From Sepioteuthis lessoniana (Eukaryota > Mollusca > Cephalopoda > Myopsida > Loliginidae): a stretch of DNA of 64,000 nt. The stretch spans positions 96,042,186 to 96,106,185 of the forward strand of contig OY757911.1 of NCBI GenBank assembly GCA_963585895.1. The letters run 5' to 3'. Positions 20,641-31,929 of this stretch are shown here, one piece after another. A model generated the notes under the pieces. That model saw only the letters and a list, made by a program, of their open reading frames with translations. It was not told where the DNA came from and did no database searches. The translations under genes were made by a program, and so were the position numbers. The first letter of the stretch is position 1; each line of letters begins with the position of its first letter.

Positions 20641-21269
20641 AAATTTAGGAAAGATTCAGAAACTGGAGAAATCAAATGTAAACTTATTTAACTTTTCAGA
20701 TTTTTAAAGAAATAATGCGCTCGTATGCCTGCGGCAAAAATCATATATTTAACATACACTCTAATCTGTTCTCAGGTTATACTGAAGCAAGTATATTTAT
20801 CCTGACGCCAGGATCTCTGCTACACTCAATCATGCAAATTTAGTTACTCGCAAATGTGTGCAACAGCTTTACATCATTTGTTTGTAAGGTAGATAGAAAG
20901 GTAGGATAGCAGTACGTAGGTTGGTAAGTTTCCCCGTGACTCTTATCTGCACGTGTCAGTAACACAATATCAGCCCTAATAGTAAACATTTCTTAAGTTA
21001 TAAATAATGCTGTTTCTTCAAAAGCATTAGCTTTGTAAAGCCGGCAAATTTGCCAAAGAGAAGCCACAAAGTTCTTTCCCTTAAGTAAACAGACAAATAA
21101 AGCAACCTTATTAAGATTGCTAAGAACTAGTCAGAACTAATCTTCTTTTAGTCAAATAAATTTAAAGCGTTGCTTTATTTCTTCAATTTCAATATCAGTT
21201 ATTCTTATAAATCTCGTATTTCGCTTATGTTATAAATCAAAATATGTCATAATTATACATGCATTTTCC

Positions 21270-21335
21270 CCTCGGTAAGGGGTAGGATGTGACACAAGAT
21301 CAATTTTTGCTCGTCGGAATTTAAAGTTTTTTTTT
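21270..21335 (-). mobile_element. Family B SINE 3'-tail fragment
   Basis: GGTAAGGGGTAGGATGTGAC followed by ACAAGATCAATTTTTGC matches the family B tail in minus orientation. Only about 60 bp remains. Confidence 0.55.
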
Positions 21336-21401
21336 TTTTTTTTTTTTATCGAGACTGATTGCTGTACCAAAAACACTTTTTTTCTAATAAATCCGATTGA
21401 T

Positions 21402-21532
21402 CTGATTTTCAACAATCAGTTTATTCCGAAAAATGATAAACCTAAAAAGTAAAATCTACTCTTTTCAAAAACGAATATATTCTAATTTCTAGGTTTATCA
21501 TTTTTCAGGAAATACTGATCGTTGAATATCAG
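21402..21532. repeat. Foldback repeat (43-nt inverted arms)
   Basis: Arm 21402-21444 and arm 21490-21532 are inverted copies with about six mismatches and a loop of about 45 bp. The inner ends AAATGATAAACCTA and TAGGTTTATCATTT pair perfectly, and weaker pairing extends outward. This is consistent with a MITE or foldback element. Confidence 0.8.
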
Positions 21533-22089
21533 ATCACTCGTTTACCTAGTCCGTTTTTGCCATCTTCTTTTATTTGGTTTTTAATGAGTAGATTTTTTTC
21601 AGCTATACATACCGTTAGAAATATTATTCTATGTAGCTATGTTATTGATCTGTAGTTACTGTGATTTGTTTCTTAGAAACGTCACTGTTTTTTTTACTTT
21701 GTTTCTTTTTTCCTTTCTTTTTTACTTTGTCATCCATTCGATTATTTTTCCATCTCTCAAAAGTTTCAACTGATATGTCAGCCTTTCATGTATATCTGTG
21801 AATAACACTAAGAATGTTGGGATGATATCTTTTCTTGGTTCTTTCGGGTTCACATTTTGGTCTCAATATTCAGTGGAATTTCAGGTTTTCTTTGATGACT
21901 CTTTGATAAGTGTTTTTTTCTATTAATAATTCACGCGGAGTTTCTTCTGAGCTCGTTTCTCTATTCCCATATCATTTTATTCTACTTTTATTCTCATTGA
22001 TTACCAATATTTTCTGCTCTTGTAAGGTTTGTGAACTGATATGATGGCAATTCGACAAACTACAGCTCTAATACTGCAATACCATATAT

Positions 22090-23120
22090 AACCATAACAC
22101 AATCGGGAGATGGACAACAGATTGAAACCCCACTTTCTCCAAGAAAGTTGACATTAGAATTGCCAAGAACTACTGATGGGAACCCTTTTTTCATAGTGGC
22201 TAAGATTTATAATGCTCTGCTACACAACCACATCGAACCAGAAATTATGAAAATCAAAATGGTTTTAGGTGAAAGCGATCCATAACATGAACTATTCTAT
22301 CAATCCGTCAAATTCTAGAGTTTTTTTGTGCAAAAAACCTCGAGCCTACACTTATTCATAGATCTCTCCGAGGTAGTTGAATCCGTACACAGAGGAAAGA
22401 TGGAGAAATACTTCTAGCCTATGGTTTTCCAATAGAAACTATCGCAGCCATAATGATGCTATATAAAAATACGAAAGTAAAAGTTAGCTCTCCGGATGGA
22501 GACAGATTACTTTAACATTGTTGCTGGTGTGCTACAAGGGGCTACATTAGCCCCATTTCTATTCATAATCTGCAAGATAATGTGCTTCTAAAGTTGATAG
22601 ATCTAATGAAAAAAATGTTTTTACAGTTTCTTTAAACTTAAAAAAGGCAAGAAGCAGACGATACCCCGATATTACCTATGCCATAAAATAATATCCAATT
22701 TTTCCAAGCAGCAATTGAATCGATTCTACTATATGGATGCACAACATGGGCGCTGACTAAGCGTGTAAAGAAGAAACTAAACGGGAATTGCACAAGAATG
22801 CTACAAGTCATATCGAAAAGATTCTAATAGCAACATCCGACAAAACAAAAGATGTTCGGCAACCTACTTCCCATCTCTAAAATCATTAAAATAAGACAGT
22901 AAGATATGCAGAACACTGCTATAGAAGTACGAAGGAACTTAAAAGAGACGTTCTCCCATGGACTATATTCATGGACGTGCTAGTTTTGGCTGACGAACTA
23001 GAAGTTATCTACGGAAGCTCCATACGTAGCCAGGATGTAGTCCAAAAGACCAGCCGGAAGCCATGGATGATAGAAACGAACGGTGAGAGAGAGTCAGGGA
23101 AATCTGTGCAAGCAGCATGA
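22090..23120 (+). pseudogene. APE-type LINE ORF2 relic (LINE-1 copy)
   Basis: Reverse transcriptase and C-terminal parts of a non-LTR retrotransposon. Plus-strand pieces are KIYNALLHNHIEPEIMKIK near 22210, SVHRGKMEKY near 22390, DYFNIVAGVLQGATLAPFLF at about 22510-22570 (RT block GxLQGxxLxPxLF), QLNRFYYMDAQH, and a C-terminal EAMDDRNER plus ERVREICASS at about 23060-23115. The segment that should contain the YADD active site is deleted. Frameshifts and stops are numerous. The 3' end runs into (CA)n-(TA)n. The same family occurs at 48.8 kb, and perhaps as the endonuclease part at 63.3 kb. Clade (RTE-like or CR1-like) cannot be fixed by eye. Confidence 0.8.
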
Positions 23121-23144
23121 CATGATGACGAATATATATTTCTT

Positions 23145-23145
<1 letters not shown>

Positions 23146-23214
<69 letters not shown>
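23146..23214. repeat. (CA)n-(TA)n microsatellite at LINE 3' side
   Basis: A CA tract then a TA tract lie directly after the LINE relic. Confidence 0.97.
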
Positions 23215-23218
<4 letters not shown>

Positions 23219-24369
23219 CAGCATTATTTTTCTTTCATGACATGCGTTTGCCATCTTATTTTTTCCATTTCTAAGAAATTTAGTTTTTTGCACTTGTATG
23301 CTTTTTCACTTTCATTTAACATGAAGATTTATAAGTGATTTTTTGTCACATCTTATTAGCATCAATAAAATCCCCAACTGACATTTATTGAAGACTTTAT
23401 CCTCTAACAAGGATAATACTTTTCATATTTAAATAACCATGCGGTAACTCTTAGCTGGGGTATTTACTGTATGATTTCACAGATTCCAAAGTTTTCCGTT
23501 TCTTCCAGCCTCGTTTCTGGGGAGAAGTGTTGCCCCTTACAAATGGCATCCTGCGCCTACCTTGATTTTGGCATATGACCAATATTTCAAGGTCTTTGAG
23601 ACACCCCTTCGTTAATATTTACTTTATCGTTTTAGCAAATATGTTGCTTGTTGCAGATAAGATTGCATATATTCACATGAATTTTCTGCCACATCCAGCT
23701 CATGCAGCGCCGGTGGTTATTACATACATAACTGCCGAAATTTATGTTACCCTCATACATTTTCTTGTTAGAATGGTGTTGCTTTTAAAATATACTGTAG
23801 TTGCCACCTCCCACTACTCGTTATATAACCAAAAACAAAAAATCAAACCCAGGGACACTCGATGAAGGTGCGAGAGACGGTCACACACAAAACATGGATA
23901 GTTTTTAAAAGATGCAACTATCTAGTCACGGGCAAACGACAAATTTCGGTGCTAGCGATAATCTTCCTTTATGATTGGGCAACATTTTGTCAAAAAATAG
24001 ATATTTCATCCATCGACTTAAAAATCCCAATTCATATCATCCTATTTTTGAGACCAGTCCTGAGGGAAGTTGTAAAATCGATCATAAAGAAAGTATTTTT
24101 GTGACCACGTGTCTGACTTTTGCTTTACTGATATGAACTTATTGCCATTTCTTTATCTCGTCTTTGTGTCAGTGAACATTCCTTGAGACTCAGCATCGTC
24201 ACAGAATTTTAAAACAGCCGTAACCTTTTGCCATCCCAATTAGCTCTCACGATTAGTCAAAGAGTTTTGTTTTAAAATTATTCATATTCTCTAGGTCCGT
24301 GTGCAAAGAAAAAACCTTTTTAAGTACAACTTCATTAAAATACGTTGATATAAACGTGCAATGAATGGG
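23215..24369. other. Unassigned interval with two adjacent open frames
   Basis: Plus-strand frames at 23575-23865 (96 aa) and 23862-24104 (80 aa) overlap by four bases but show no domain, no plausible codon bias and no splice context. I do not regard them as genes. Confidence 0.4.
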
Positions 24370-24435
24370 ATTCCCCGATTTCTCGGTATGAAATAATACT
24401 AAACAGGTTGACATGCCGATCAATCAATCAACCAT
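24370..24435 (+). repeat. Family E SINE tail with (ATCA)n
   Basis: AATACTAAACAGGTTGACATGCC is followed by ATCA repeats. Related tails lie at 24.64, 25.70 and 11.43 kb. Confidence 0.55.
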
Positions 24436-24629
24436 TCAACGACCCGATCATAAATAATTTTTCACAGCAACTATTATTATTTTTTTGATTTCCCATTAAA
24501 TCTCATCGAAGTGCGTTCTTCTCATTTTCAAACAAGTCTATTTAAATAGATCTGTTTGAAATTATTTGTATTTGATAAGAATAATTGATATCATATTACC
24601 AAGTGCAAAATCTATTAAGAAACTACACA

Positions 24630-24712
24630 ATGTATCTATGTCCCTAACTTCTTGGCATGGGACATATCGTGAAGGGTTGACAAGTCTTAAAAATCAATCA
24701 ATCAATCCCATA
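24630..24712 (+). repeat. Family E SINE tail fragment
   Basis: GAAGGGTTGACAAGTC is followed by AATCAATCAATCAATCCC. Confidence 0.45.
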
Positions 24713-25414
24713 TCCAAAACCTTTACCATTCGATCAATTCTTTAAACTTTACTATTTGTAACTTTGGAAATTTTCTCTTGTGAAGAGTATTATATTTCCA
24801 GGTAAACACTTATTCCATTTAGAAACATCTTTTTTTCATGTTCAAAAATATCAATCATTATTTTTATTACGAAGGGATATCTAATCTTCTGAATTTTTAT
24901 TTGCCTTTTACGCAAAAGATTCACAAGAGAATATGAATAATAAAGTTAGCTGAATATAAATAAATTGCTAATTTCAATAACTTCGTTTACATTTTCTTAA
25001 CCACATTGTCAGATATCATTATCAAAATTTATATAATTACAATATAAATAGAAAAAATGATTACATACAATCCTCAAAAATCTGATCCTAATGCAAACTC
25101 ATCACTTGACTTTCTAGTCTTATAAATTATAGGATTTCCAGTTCATGAATCAAAATGCTATAACAATATTTTTATTCAACCTTTAAAATGTAAATGTTCC
25201 TCTAAACATTATATTAACTGAAACTTAATCAGCGTCGGAAAATTCAATGTAGAAGAGCAGATAAAAAATGTACTATCTTATATTTTTTTTTCTAAAATAT
25301 TCCTGCGATTTTATTTTTCGAAAGATATTTTTTTTTATTCATTCAGGGTCAATGTAGTAACATCTCCGATCTATTCCACTCTACAACATTATAGGCCTTG
25401 ACAGAAGGGTTTAA

Positions 25415-25770
25415 ATTACTCTGACTGATTTCCTTGCAGAGGAGTAAGTCCCACCAAAAAGGGATGTCCTTGGTATAACACTAAATCTATTCTCATGAGA
25501 GTATCCACTTCTGGAGACCAGGCGAGTTTCGAAAATTCCATTTTTACCATTACTGCTAGGTCCACTTGGATCTTAAGTGAGAGTACCTGTTAAAGTTGGA
25601 TTTATTGTAAACATAGATATATTTTCGATAGGGCCATGTGCAAAAAAAAAAATTTAAAAACATAAAATATAGATATGAACATACGATGAAAAGGATGTCC
25701 GAACCTCAAGTTATAAAATATTCCTGAACAGGTTGACAGGGTCTTCAAATCAATCAATAAATCATGCAAT
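25415..25770 (+). repeat. Degenerate family A-like head plus family E tail
   Basis: CTGACTGATTTCCTTGCAGA, GATGTCCTTGGTATAACAC, GAGAGTATCCACTTCTGGAG and GGTCCACTTGGATC keep the block order of the family A head. The 3' end (TTCCTGAACAGGTTGACAGG then AATCAATCAATAAATCA) is the family E tail rather than the family A tail, suggesting a chimeric or related family. Confidence 0.5.
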
Positions 25771-27100
25771 GTTCTGGATTTAGTTTTTCTCTTATTAATT
25801 TCTCCATTCGTCTGAATTTTTGGTCGTGTGAAAGACTTGACCCGAGGAGATGGACTATTCTCTTTAACTTTACGACTACAGTTGAAATTCTCGAAATGGT
25901 TGCTATTTAGCACCTAAAATCTAGCAATAATGTATCCTCCATCTTGAAATAACTTTTTAAAATATTCTTTTATTCTGCTTTACTTGCAAAATTATGCAGT
26001 TATTTCGCTTTCTTGAACCTAATCTAAACGTTCTATAATTTTTTGTTGCTTTTTCGTTGTGCCGTTTCGTCTGACTTTTCGATTTAACAACCCAGGGGGT
26101 ATTTTCCAAATATGAAAAGGTTCTTCTATTTCAACCTTTTCAATGATCTTATTTGCACAATCAGATTTAATTTCCATAGAAATTAACTTTTCTACACGTC
26201 ACAAATATTTACATATTTATGTTTATTCCCTTACCAATAAGAACATAACAAAACTGAAAGTATTGAGTATTTGTGTATCAGTGAAAAAGATATCTGAAAG
26301 TCAAATCTTCAAAAGATTTACATCGCGGATTAAAGTAAGTGATGAAAAAATTCGATTGAGAACTAAAATAAACGATCATAAGTAAAAATTGATTTGTATG
26401 AATAAAAGTGTCACTCTGCCAGACTAAAAGATGCTTAATAACTGTTGATGTAAAGAATATACATTTGGTAATAAATATACAAGTATAATAAAAAAGCGGC
26501 CTTTAGATTCTTATTAAGTTTAGAAAAAGAAGCACATTTTTGTAAAAAAAAAACTCTACATAGGAGTATCTGAGTTGACTAAAAAATTCCATGGCATGTC
26601 AACCCGTAAATGGTTATTAATGCCAAAAAGTTAGTGGCTTATGTTCTTTGTCTTTCATATTTACATATTTTATGAAGCTTTTTCTAAATAGTTTTTTGCA
26701 GACTTTCCAATAGAATACAAATAATTCATTGACATGGCTATTTGACGAATTGATGGGACCCTGATAGCAAAAAAAAACAAAAAACAATCAGAGTTGGCAT
26801 GGGAGTAATTATACGAATGAGACACTCCTCATGTACCAAATCTCGAGAACTGGAGCCTTATCATTAGATGCGCTTGATTTTCATGTCCAGTACATCGTTT
26901 TGGCATAGTCTTTTTTTGGAGGGATGGGTACACCTCTGCAGAGGATAAACATAACTAAGACGATATTTAAAATTTAAAAATTATGCTTAATTTTTCATAA
27001 GAAATAAATTCAAAGCCGAAACTGTTTAATGCATTGCACTTTAGACATTGATATCTTTATCTCTGGTCAAGGGAAAATTAAATAGTTCCTATTTGGTCAT
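25771..27100. other. Unassigned AT-rich interval
   Basis: No coding homology is recognised. A stretch near 26590-26635 (CATGGCATGTCAACCCG..AATGCC) resembles SINE tails in minus orientation. Confidence 0.35.
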
Positions 27101-27359
27101 AAATAAAACATAACAGCAACGTAAAACCTTATTATACAACGCTTTCTTCAGATGTCAAACATCCATGATTTATCATTTCATTGGGTGATGTTTTCCATAA
27201 CTTACTAGTTAATCAGAGAGACAAAATTATTAGAGGATCTTTCTGAATTTTTGGAATTAAATGATAGAGCACAAATCAAATCCCGCAAATAATAGTGTAA
27301 TTGAAATTACATTTATTGGAAGATGAAAGGTTAAAATATTCAGACCTGCAACTATCTAG

Positions 27360-28140
27360 GTTAACAAAAAATATCAAAGGCACCCTGAAATCCATGCTCT
27401 AGATGTCCACCGTTCAACATTAATCTCTGTTGAATATGCCGGGCAAAGTTGTTGATAACGTGTACACATTCGTCTACAGAATATTCTCAGTGATAGCTTT
27501 CTTCAATGCAGTGATGGTGCATGGGTTATTCTGGTAGATGCTGTCCTTAAGAAAACCAAAAAGGAAGAAATCGGGGGCAGTATTCAGGTCTGACGAGTCA
27601 TTTGCCGATTCCATTTCGGCTATAAATACTAATAGTGGGAGAAGAAGCGTAATGTAGCTGAAACGACTGTTCCTCTACATCAAGACCCTCAAGCTCCTTA
27701 AACGCTCTCTAGTACAGCTCAAATACTAGAGGATAATTCTTTTTGTTAGCCTCACTGTCTTTGGATTTTCCTGATCATCTTAAAAAATAGTTTAATGGCG
27801 ACTCATACCGTCGACCTTTCTAAAGGCTAAGTGACTTCAACCACTCTGAGAGTCCTTGTTTTCTTCTAAACCCCTGTTCTTGGAGTCAGCCAAACCATTC
27901 TGGAGAAAGTAGACATAATCCAAAACAAATCAACGTAATCTTCAATCTTTTGTGAAATCCATTAATACATGACAATCTTTTTTCCATATTGACTTATGTC
28001 AAGTAGTACTTCATCTGGATCTGGTAGAATAGTGTAATATCTTAAAACAGAATGCGCCAAATGGAAGTTACGGAAATTCCAAATTCTTGGCACCTTCTTT
28101 ATTTATATCTGGACGGACTCTGTTCGCCTGACTCTTGAAC
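27360..28140 (-). pseudogene. Decayed Tc1/mariner-superfamily transposase
   Basis: On the minus strand the best piece is SSDLNTAPDFFLFGFLKDS followed by IYQNNPCTITALKKAI at about 27590-27490, with no stop across it. This matches the region of the third catalytic acidic residue in DDE transposases of the type SPDL-x-P-x-DFFLWG-x-LK. Upstream are RVRPDINKEGAKNL (about 28110) and a drifted VYFLQNGLADSKN block near 27900, which match the helix-turn-helix linker and second-D region. Frameshifts are frequent. No inverted repeats were found. Confidence 0.65.
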
Positions 28141-28871
28141 CCTGTTGATATTCTTGAGAGTTCCGATAATTATCATTAATCAAGGTTGTAAGAAACCCGT
28201 TGCCCTACAATCTTTGCAAGTTCCATGAGTTTCAAAGCTCTTCACCAACTTGAAAATCTAATTTTGACTTGGAAATATATTGATATTGAACTTTTTTAGG
28301 CATTTACTTGAACAATATTGGAAGGTTTATTTTCGTAATGTCTTCACACAAAAGATTGGCTTCATTGTCCAAGGTAGGATTTTGCAAAAATTGTTTTAAT
28401 AGAACAAACTATTACATTATTTTCCGGCAATAATCAGAAGACAGAAAGAGAATAAAGTAAACATGAAAGATCCGAAAAGACGATGATTTGTTTTATTATT
28501 GAGAAACCAAATATATTTCCATATCTGTATTTTCCTGCGTGATGATTTTTCGTGGAGTTGCTTGATTTCTCTCCAAGTAAAATAAGACATATTGCATTAT
28601 TATCTACTAGGCGCACTCACTGACTCGGGAAGATGTGGATTCATGCCTTTTATTATAGTATTAATGCTCACTGAACATAAATTTTTACAGACTATATTTG
28701 AAAATAGTCTTTTGATTCAACTTCTGATCTGTTACATATATCACTAGAATTATTTGATGGTTTTATTACAGTTTAAAAATTGCATTCAAACAGTTTAAAT
28801 ATAAATCTTCATATGTTCCAAAATTGATATAATATTATATGGAGGCCATGTTAAAATTCCTAAAAGTATAT
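28141..28871. other. Unassigned interval
   Basis: This may include remnants of the transposon to the left. Nothing is identifiable. Confidence 0.3.
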
Positions 28872-29528
28872 GGCCCAGTCGGCTCGGGCTATAGAATACA
28901 CTGACTGCTTCTCTATAGAAAGGTAAGACTCCCCTAAAGAGCGTCCTGTATATGAGACTAAGTAATCTGGTGGTGAGACTCCAGTAATGCTGGATTTTTG
29001 TGGAATGCGGAGAGCCCTTTCATTGCCATCGCTCCCATGTCCACACTAGCCCGAAGTGGTAACACCTGATAGGGTCCTATTTATGGGTAAAATAGAACTA
29101 ACTTCTGTACTCATGGTAAACTGAATTGTTTGCAATAGAACTTTTTTGACATTCTAAACTGCGTTGTTATGCTACACTAAATTCTTTGAAATAAAACCTT
29201 TCTGACATTTAAACTACAAAATTATACTATACTGAATTGTTTGAAATAGAAATGTTTTTACATTTACCTGTGTATAAAAAATAACTGTTCAATTGAATTG
29301 TTAGTGATACATAGCAATATTTGGTACCATTCCATTTTGTTGAGTAAACCAAATTTGAAATAAAATTATTTTTGACATTTAAACGCGTCATTATGCTAAA
29401 GTGAATGTTCTGAAATAGCAAACCAAAAACTGTACTTATCTTAAGCTGAATTATTGAAATAGAACTGTTTATGTGTATAAAAACAGATTTATCATTAATT
29501 AACTTTCCAAAGCTACCAAACCAAACCT
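28872..29528 (+). repeat. Family A dispersed repeat, copy A3
   Basis: Head CCCAGTCGGCTCGGGC, conserved block (GTAATCTGGTGGTGAGACTC), and an array of CTGAATTGTTTG..AAATAGAAC subunits. The tail is degenerate and ends in CCAAACCAAACC. Confidence 0.85.
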
Positions 29529-31058
29529 AAGTGTATAGAACATGATAACGTTAATGAGGGTGTTCCTGCCACGGTGTTTATTCACAAACTTACATATCAC
29601 GTTTTATAAAAAGAAAACAGTACTAACATATGCTCACTGCATATTGAAATTGCATTACAAAAAAAAAAAGATATTTTTTTCCTTTAATAACGTGACCAAT
29701 TATCATTCAAATCAGCTCAGATTTTAACTACATGTTGAAACTGCCAAAAGTTCTTTGTCTTATGCTTTTTTTATTTTCTTCTTTTAAGACATAGAAATTC
29801 CATTCACGGTCTAAGAACATATATTTACTTGTTAAACCTACAATTTTGAATTGTTTTTACACATAAGGAATGAATTTCGGATGGTTTGAACGAGAATTGC
29901 TTTCGAAATGATGCCGATTTTTCTGAAACACTTGTACATCTCGAATGATAGAGTTTTTCAAACACCCAGTATATCTATTTCATCGGAAGCTGTTTTTTTC
30001 CTCTGATCTTCATCAGAGGAGTAATGTCCGATAAACCAGTTATTGGCAGTGATGAATTTCAGATGAAAGAACAACATTCTAATAAAAGTAAATAGGAACC
30101 TGTTTCGTTTGTCATTTTAAAGTATTTTTTTCTTTGGTTTTTTTTTTCTTTTTGACTAATATACATTTATATACATCTGTTGAATTTAATAATGAGTTCT
30201 TTTTATCCATTAGCAGATTCAAAAGAAAAGTTTATTTCCGCGGTAATAATAGTCGATGCCATTACTAGAGCGTATAATCACTCTTAACATACACGTCAAA
30301 GAATAATGGTAATCATCTGTGTCTTTGTAAATCTTCAGTTGCTTAGTTTTGTCTTTCTGGTTATTCTTCAGCAGCTGATATGGAAGTGAACCTTAATAAA
30401 TCATGATATTATTACAGAAACGGTTTAATCTATGAGAACCAGATCCCATGCGTGAGCTCTTTCGAGTAGATTTTCAAACGTTTTATCTTGATTTGATGAG
30501 GTGCATTATGAGAAGTCCACAGACGTGTATCTTCAGCCCCGATGACAAATAAAGATTATTTTTATGGGCAATTTAGAGCATCTGTGTGCTTAAAGAATCT
30601 AATCGATATGGCTGATGTGGATATCAGTTACATGGTACAAGTCCTGAGTTTCTCTTTCGTAATGTTCATATTAGATATGAGGTACTTAGCAGTTCATATA
30701 TAAGCTATTATTATATTTGATCACTTTTTGTCATCCTTATTCAAAACTTCATAATGATTCACGTAAATATTTCTCTGTTATATATAGAAACACGTTTTTG
30801 ATATCAGTGGTAACAGTAACACTTTTGCTGCCTTTTTTTTTTACTTGTTTGTTTGTAGTCTTTTTGTCGAATACTTTTGTTTCTATAAAGTACACATTGA
30901 TTCACAATAATTTCTAAAACATTATTGTTATAAATAATCTTTTGTAAAAACTATCATTTTTAGTAGATATTTCATTATATAGGTCTAACTTACAGGTGAA
31001 CACAGAGCTCTCCACCAAATATACCTACGTTCCATTTTGGTGCAGTAAAATTGCCTGC

Positions 31059-31060
<2 letters not shown>
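29529..31060. other. Unassigned AT-rich interval with a short hairpin
   Basis: The only structured item noticed is the perfect hairpin near 29999-30018 described in the findings. No coding homology is visible. Confidence 0.35.

Positions 31061-31099
<39 letters not shown>
31061..31099. repeat. (TAA)n microsatellite
   Basis: About 13 TAA units directly precede LINE fragment R4-1. Confidence 0.97.
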
Positions 31100-31100
<1 letters not shown>

Positions 31101-31670
31101 GAGCATAAGGCGAGACATGACTGGGTCGGTAAGGTGATTCACTGGGAAATGTGTAAGAAATTTAAATTCGACCATACTAACAAATGGTATATGCACAACC
31201 CAGCACCTGTCCAAGAAAATTCCACGCATAAACTCATATGGGACTTTAACATACAAACGGATCACCAAATCCCGGCCAGAAGACCAGACTTAATAATAAT
31301 CAACAAAAAAAAAAAAGAGAACTTGCAAAATAGTCGACTTTGTTGTCCCGGCTGACCACAGAATAAAACTGAAAGAATGTGAAAAGAAGAATAAGTACAT
31401 CGACCTTGCTAGGGAATTGAAAAAAACTGTGGAACATGCAGGTGACAATTATAGCAATTGTAATTGGTGCGTTTGGAACAGTAACTACAGGATTACTAAA
31501 GGGACTTGAGGACTTGGAAGTTGGCGGGCGAGTAGAGACCATCCAAACGACAGCATTAATGAGAACGGCCAGAATACTAAGAAGAGTCCAGGAGACTTGA
31601 GGAGACTTGCTGTCACTCAGACTCCAGTGAAAAACGATCGGCTAACGCTGATGTGAAAAGCTCTAATGAG

Positions 31671-31673
<3 letters not shown>
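31098..31673 (+). pseudogene. R4/Dong-like LINE 3' fragment, copy 1
   Basis: This is the C-terminal part of a LINE ORF with a restriction-like endonuclease. An open frame from 31098 reads RHDWVGKVIHWEMCKKFKFD, then THKLIWDFNIQTD, IPARRPDLIIINKKK (the RPD catalytic region), and, after a frameshift in an A12 run, VDFVVPADHRIKLKE and YIDLARELKK. The RPD..VDFxVPADH arrangement fits the endonuclease of R2/R4-type LINEs. The copy is 5'-truncated at (TAA)n and ends in GAGTGAA at another (TAA)n tract. R4-clade Dong elements are known to insert into TAA repeats. Confidence 0.75.

Positions 31674-31717
<44 letters not shown>
31674..31717. repeat. (TAA)n microsatellite
   Basis: A TAA tract lies between LINE fragments R4-1 and R4-2. 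Confidence 0.97.
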
Positions 31718-31915
31718 TGTGATTGGTGCTTTTGGTACAGTAACTAAAAGATTATTAAAGGGAGGACAAAATAAAGACCATCCAAACCACAGCATTATTG
31801 TGAACAGCCAGAATACTGAGAAGAGTCCTGGAGACATGAGGAGATTTGCTTTCCCTCAAAACCCCGTGAAAGACCATCAACTAAATCTGATGTGAAAAAT
31901 GCTAATGAGTAAATG
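31718..31915 (+). mobile_element. R4/Dong-like LINE 3' fragment, copy 2
   Basis: About 200 bp corresponds to the last part of copy 1: TTGTGATTGGTGCTTTTGG, GGTACAGTAACTAAAAGATT, GAATACTGAGAAGAGTCCTG. It begins immediately after (TAA)n and ends GAGTAAATGATAATAATAAG. Confidence 0.8.
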
Positions 31916-31929
31916 ATAATAATAAGAAG

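Larger units (their letters stand above)
20641..22089. other. Mostly unassigned interval
   Basis: Apart from the short SINE tail and the foldback, I recognise no coding or repeat homology here. Confidence 0.35.
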
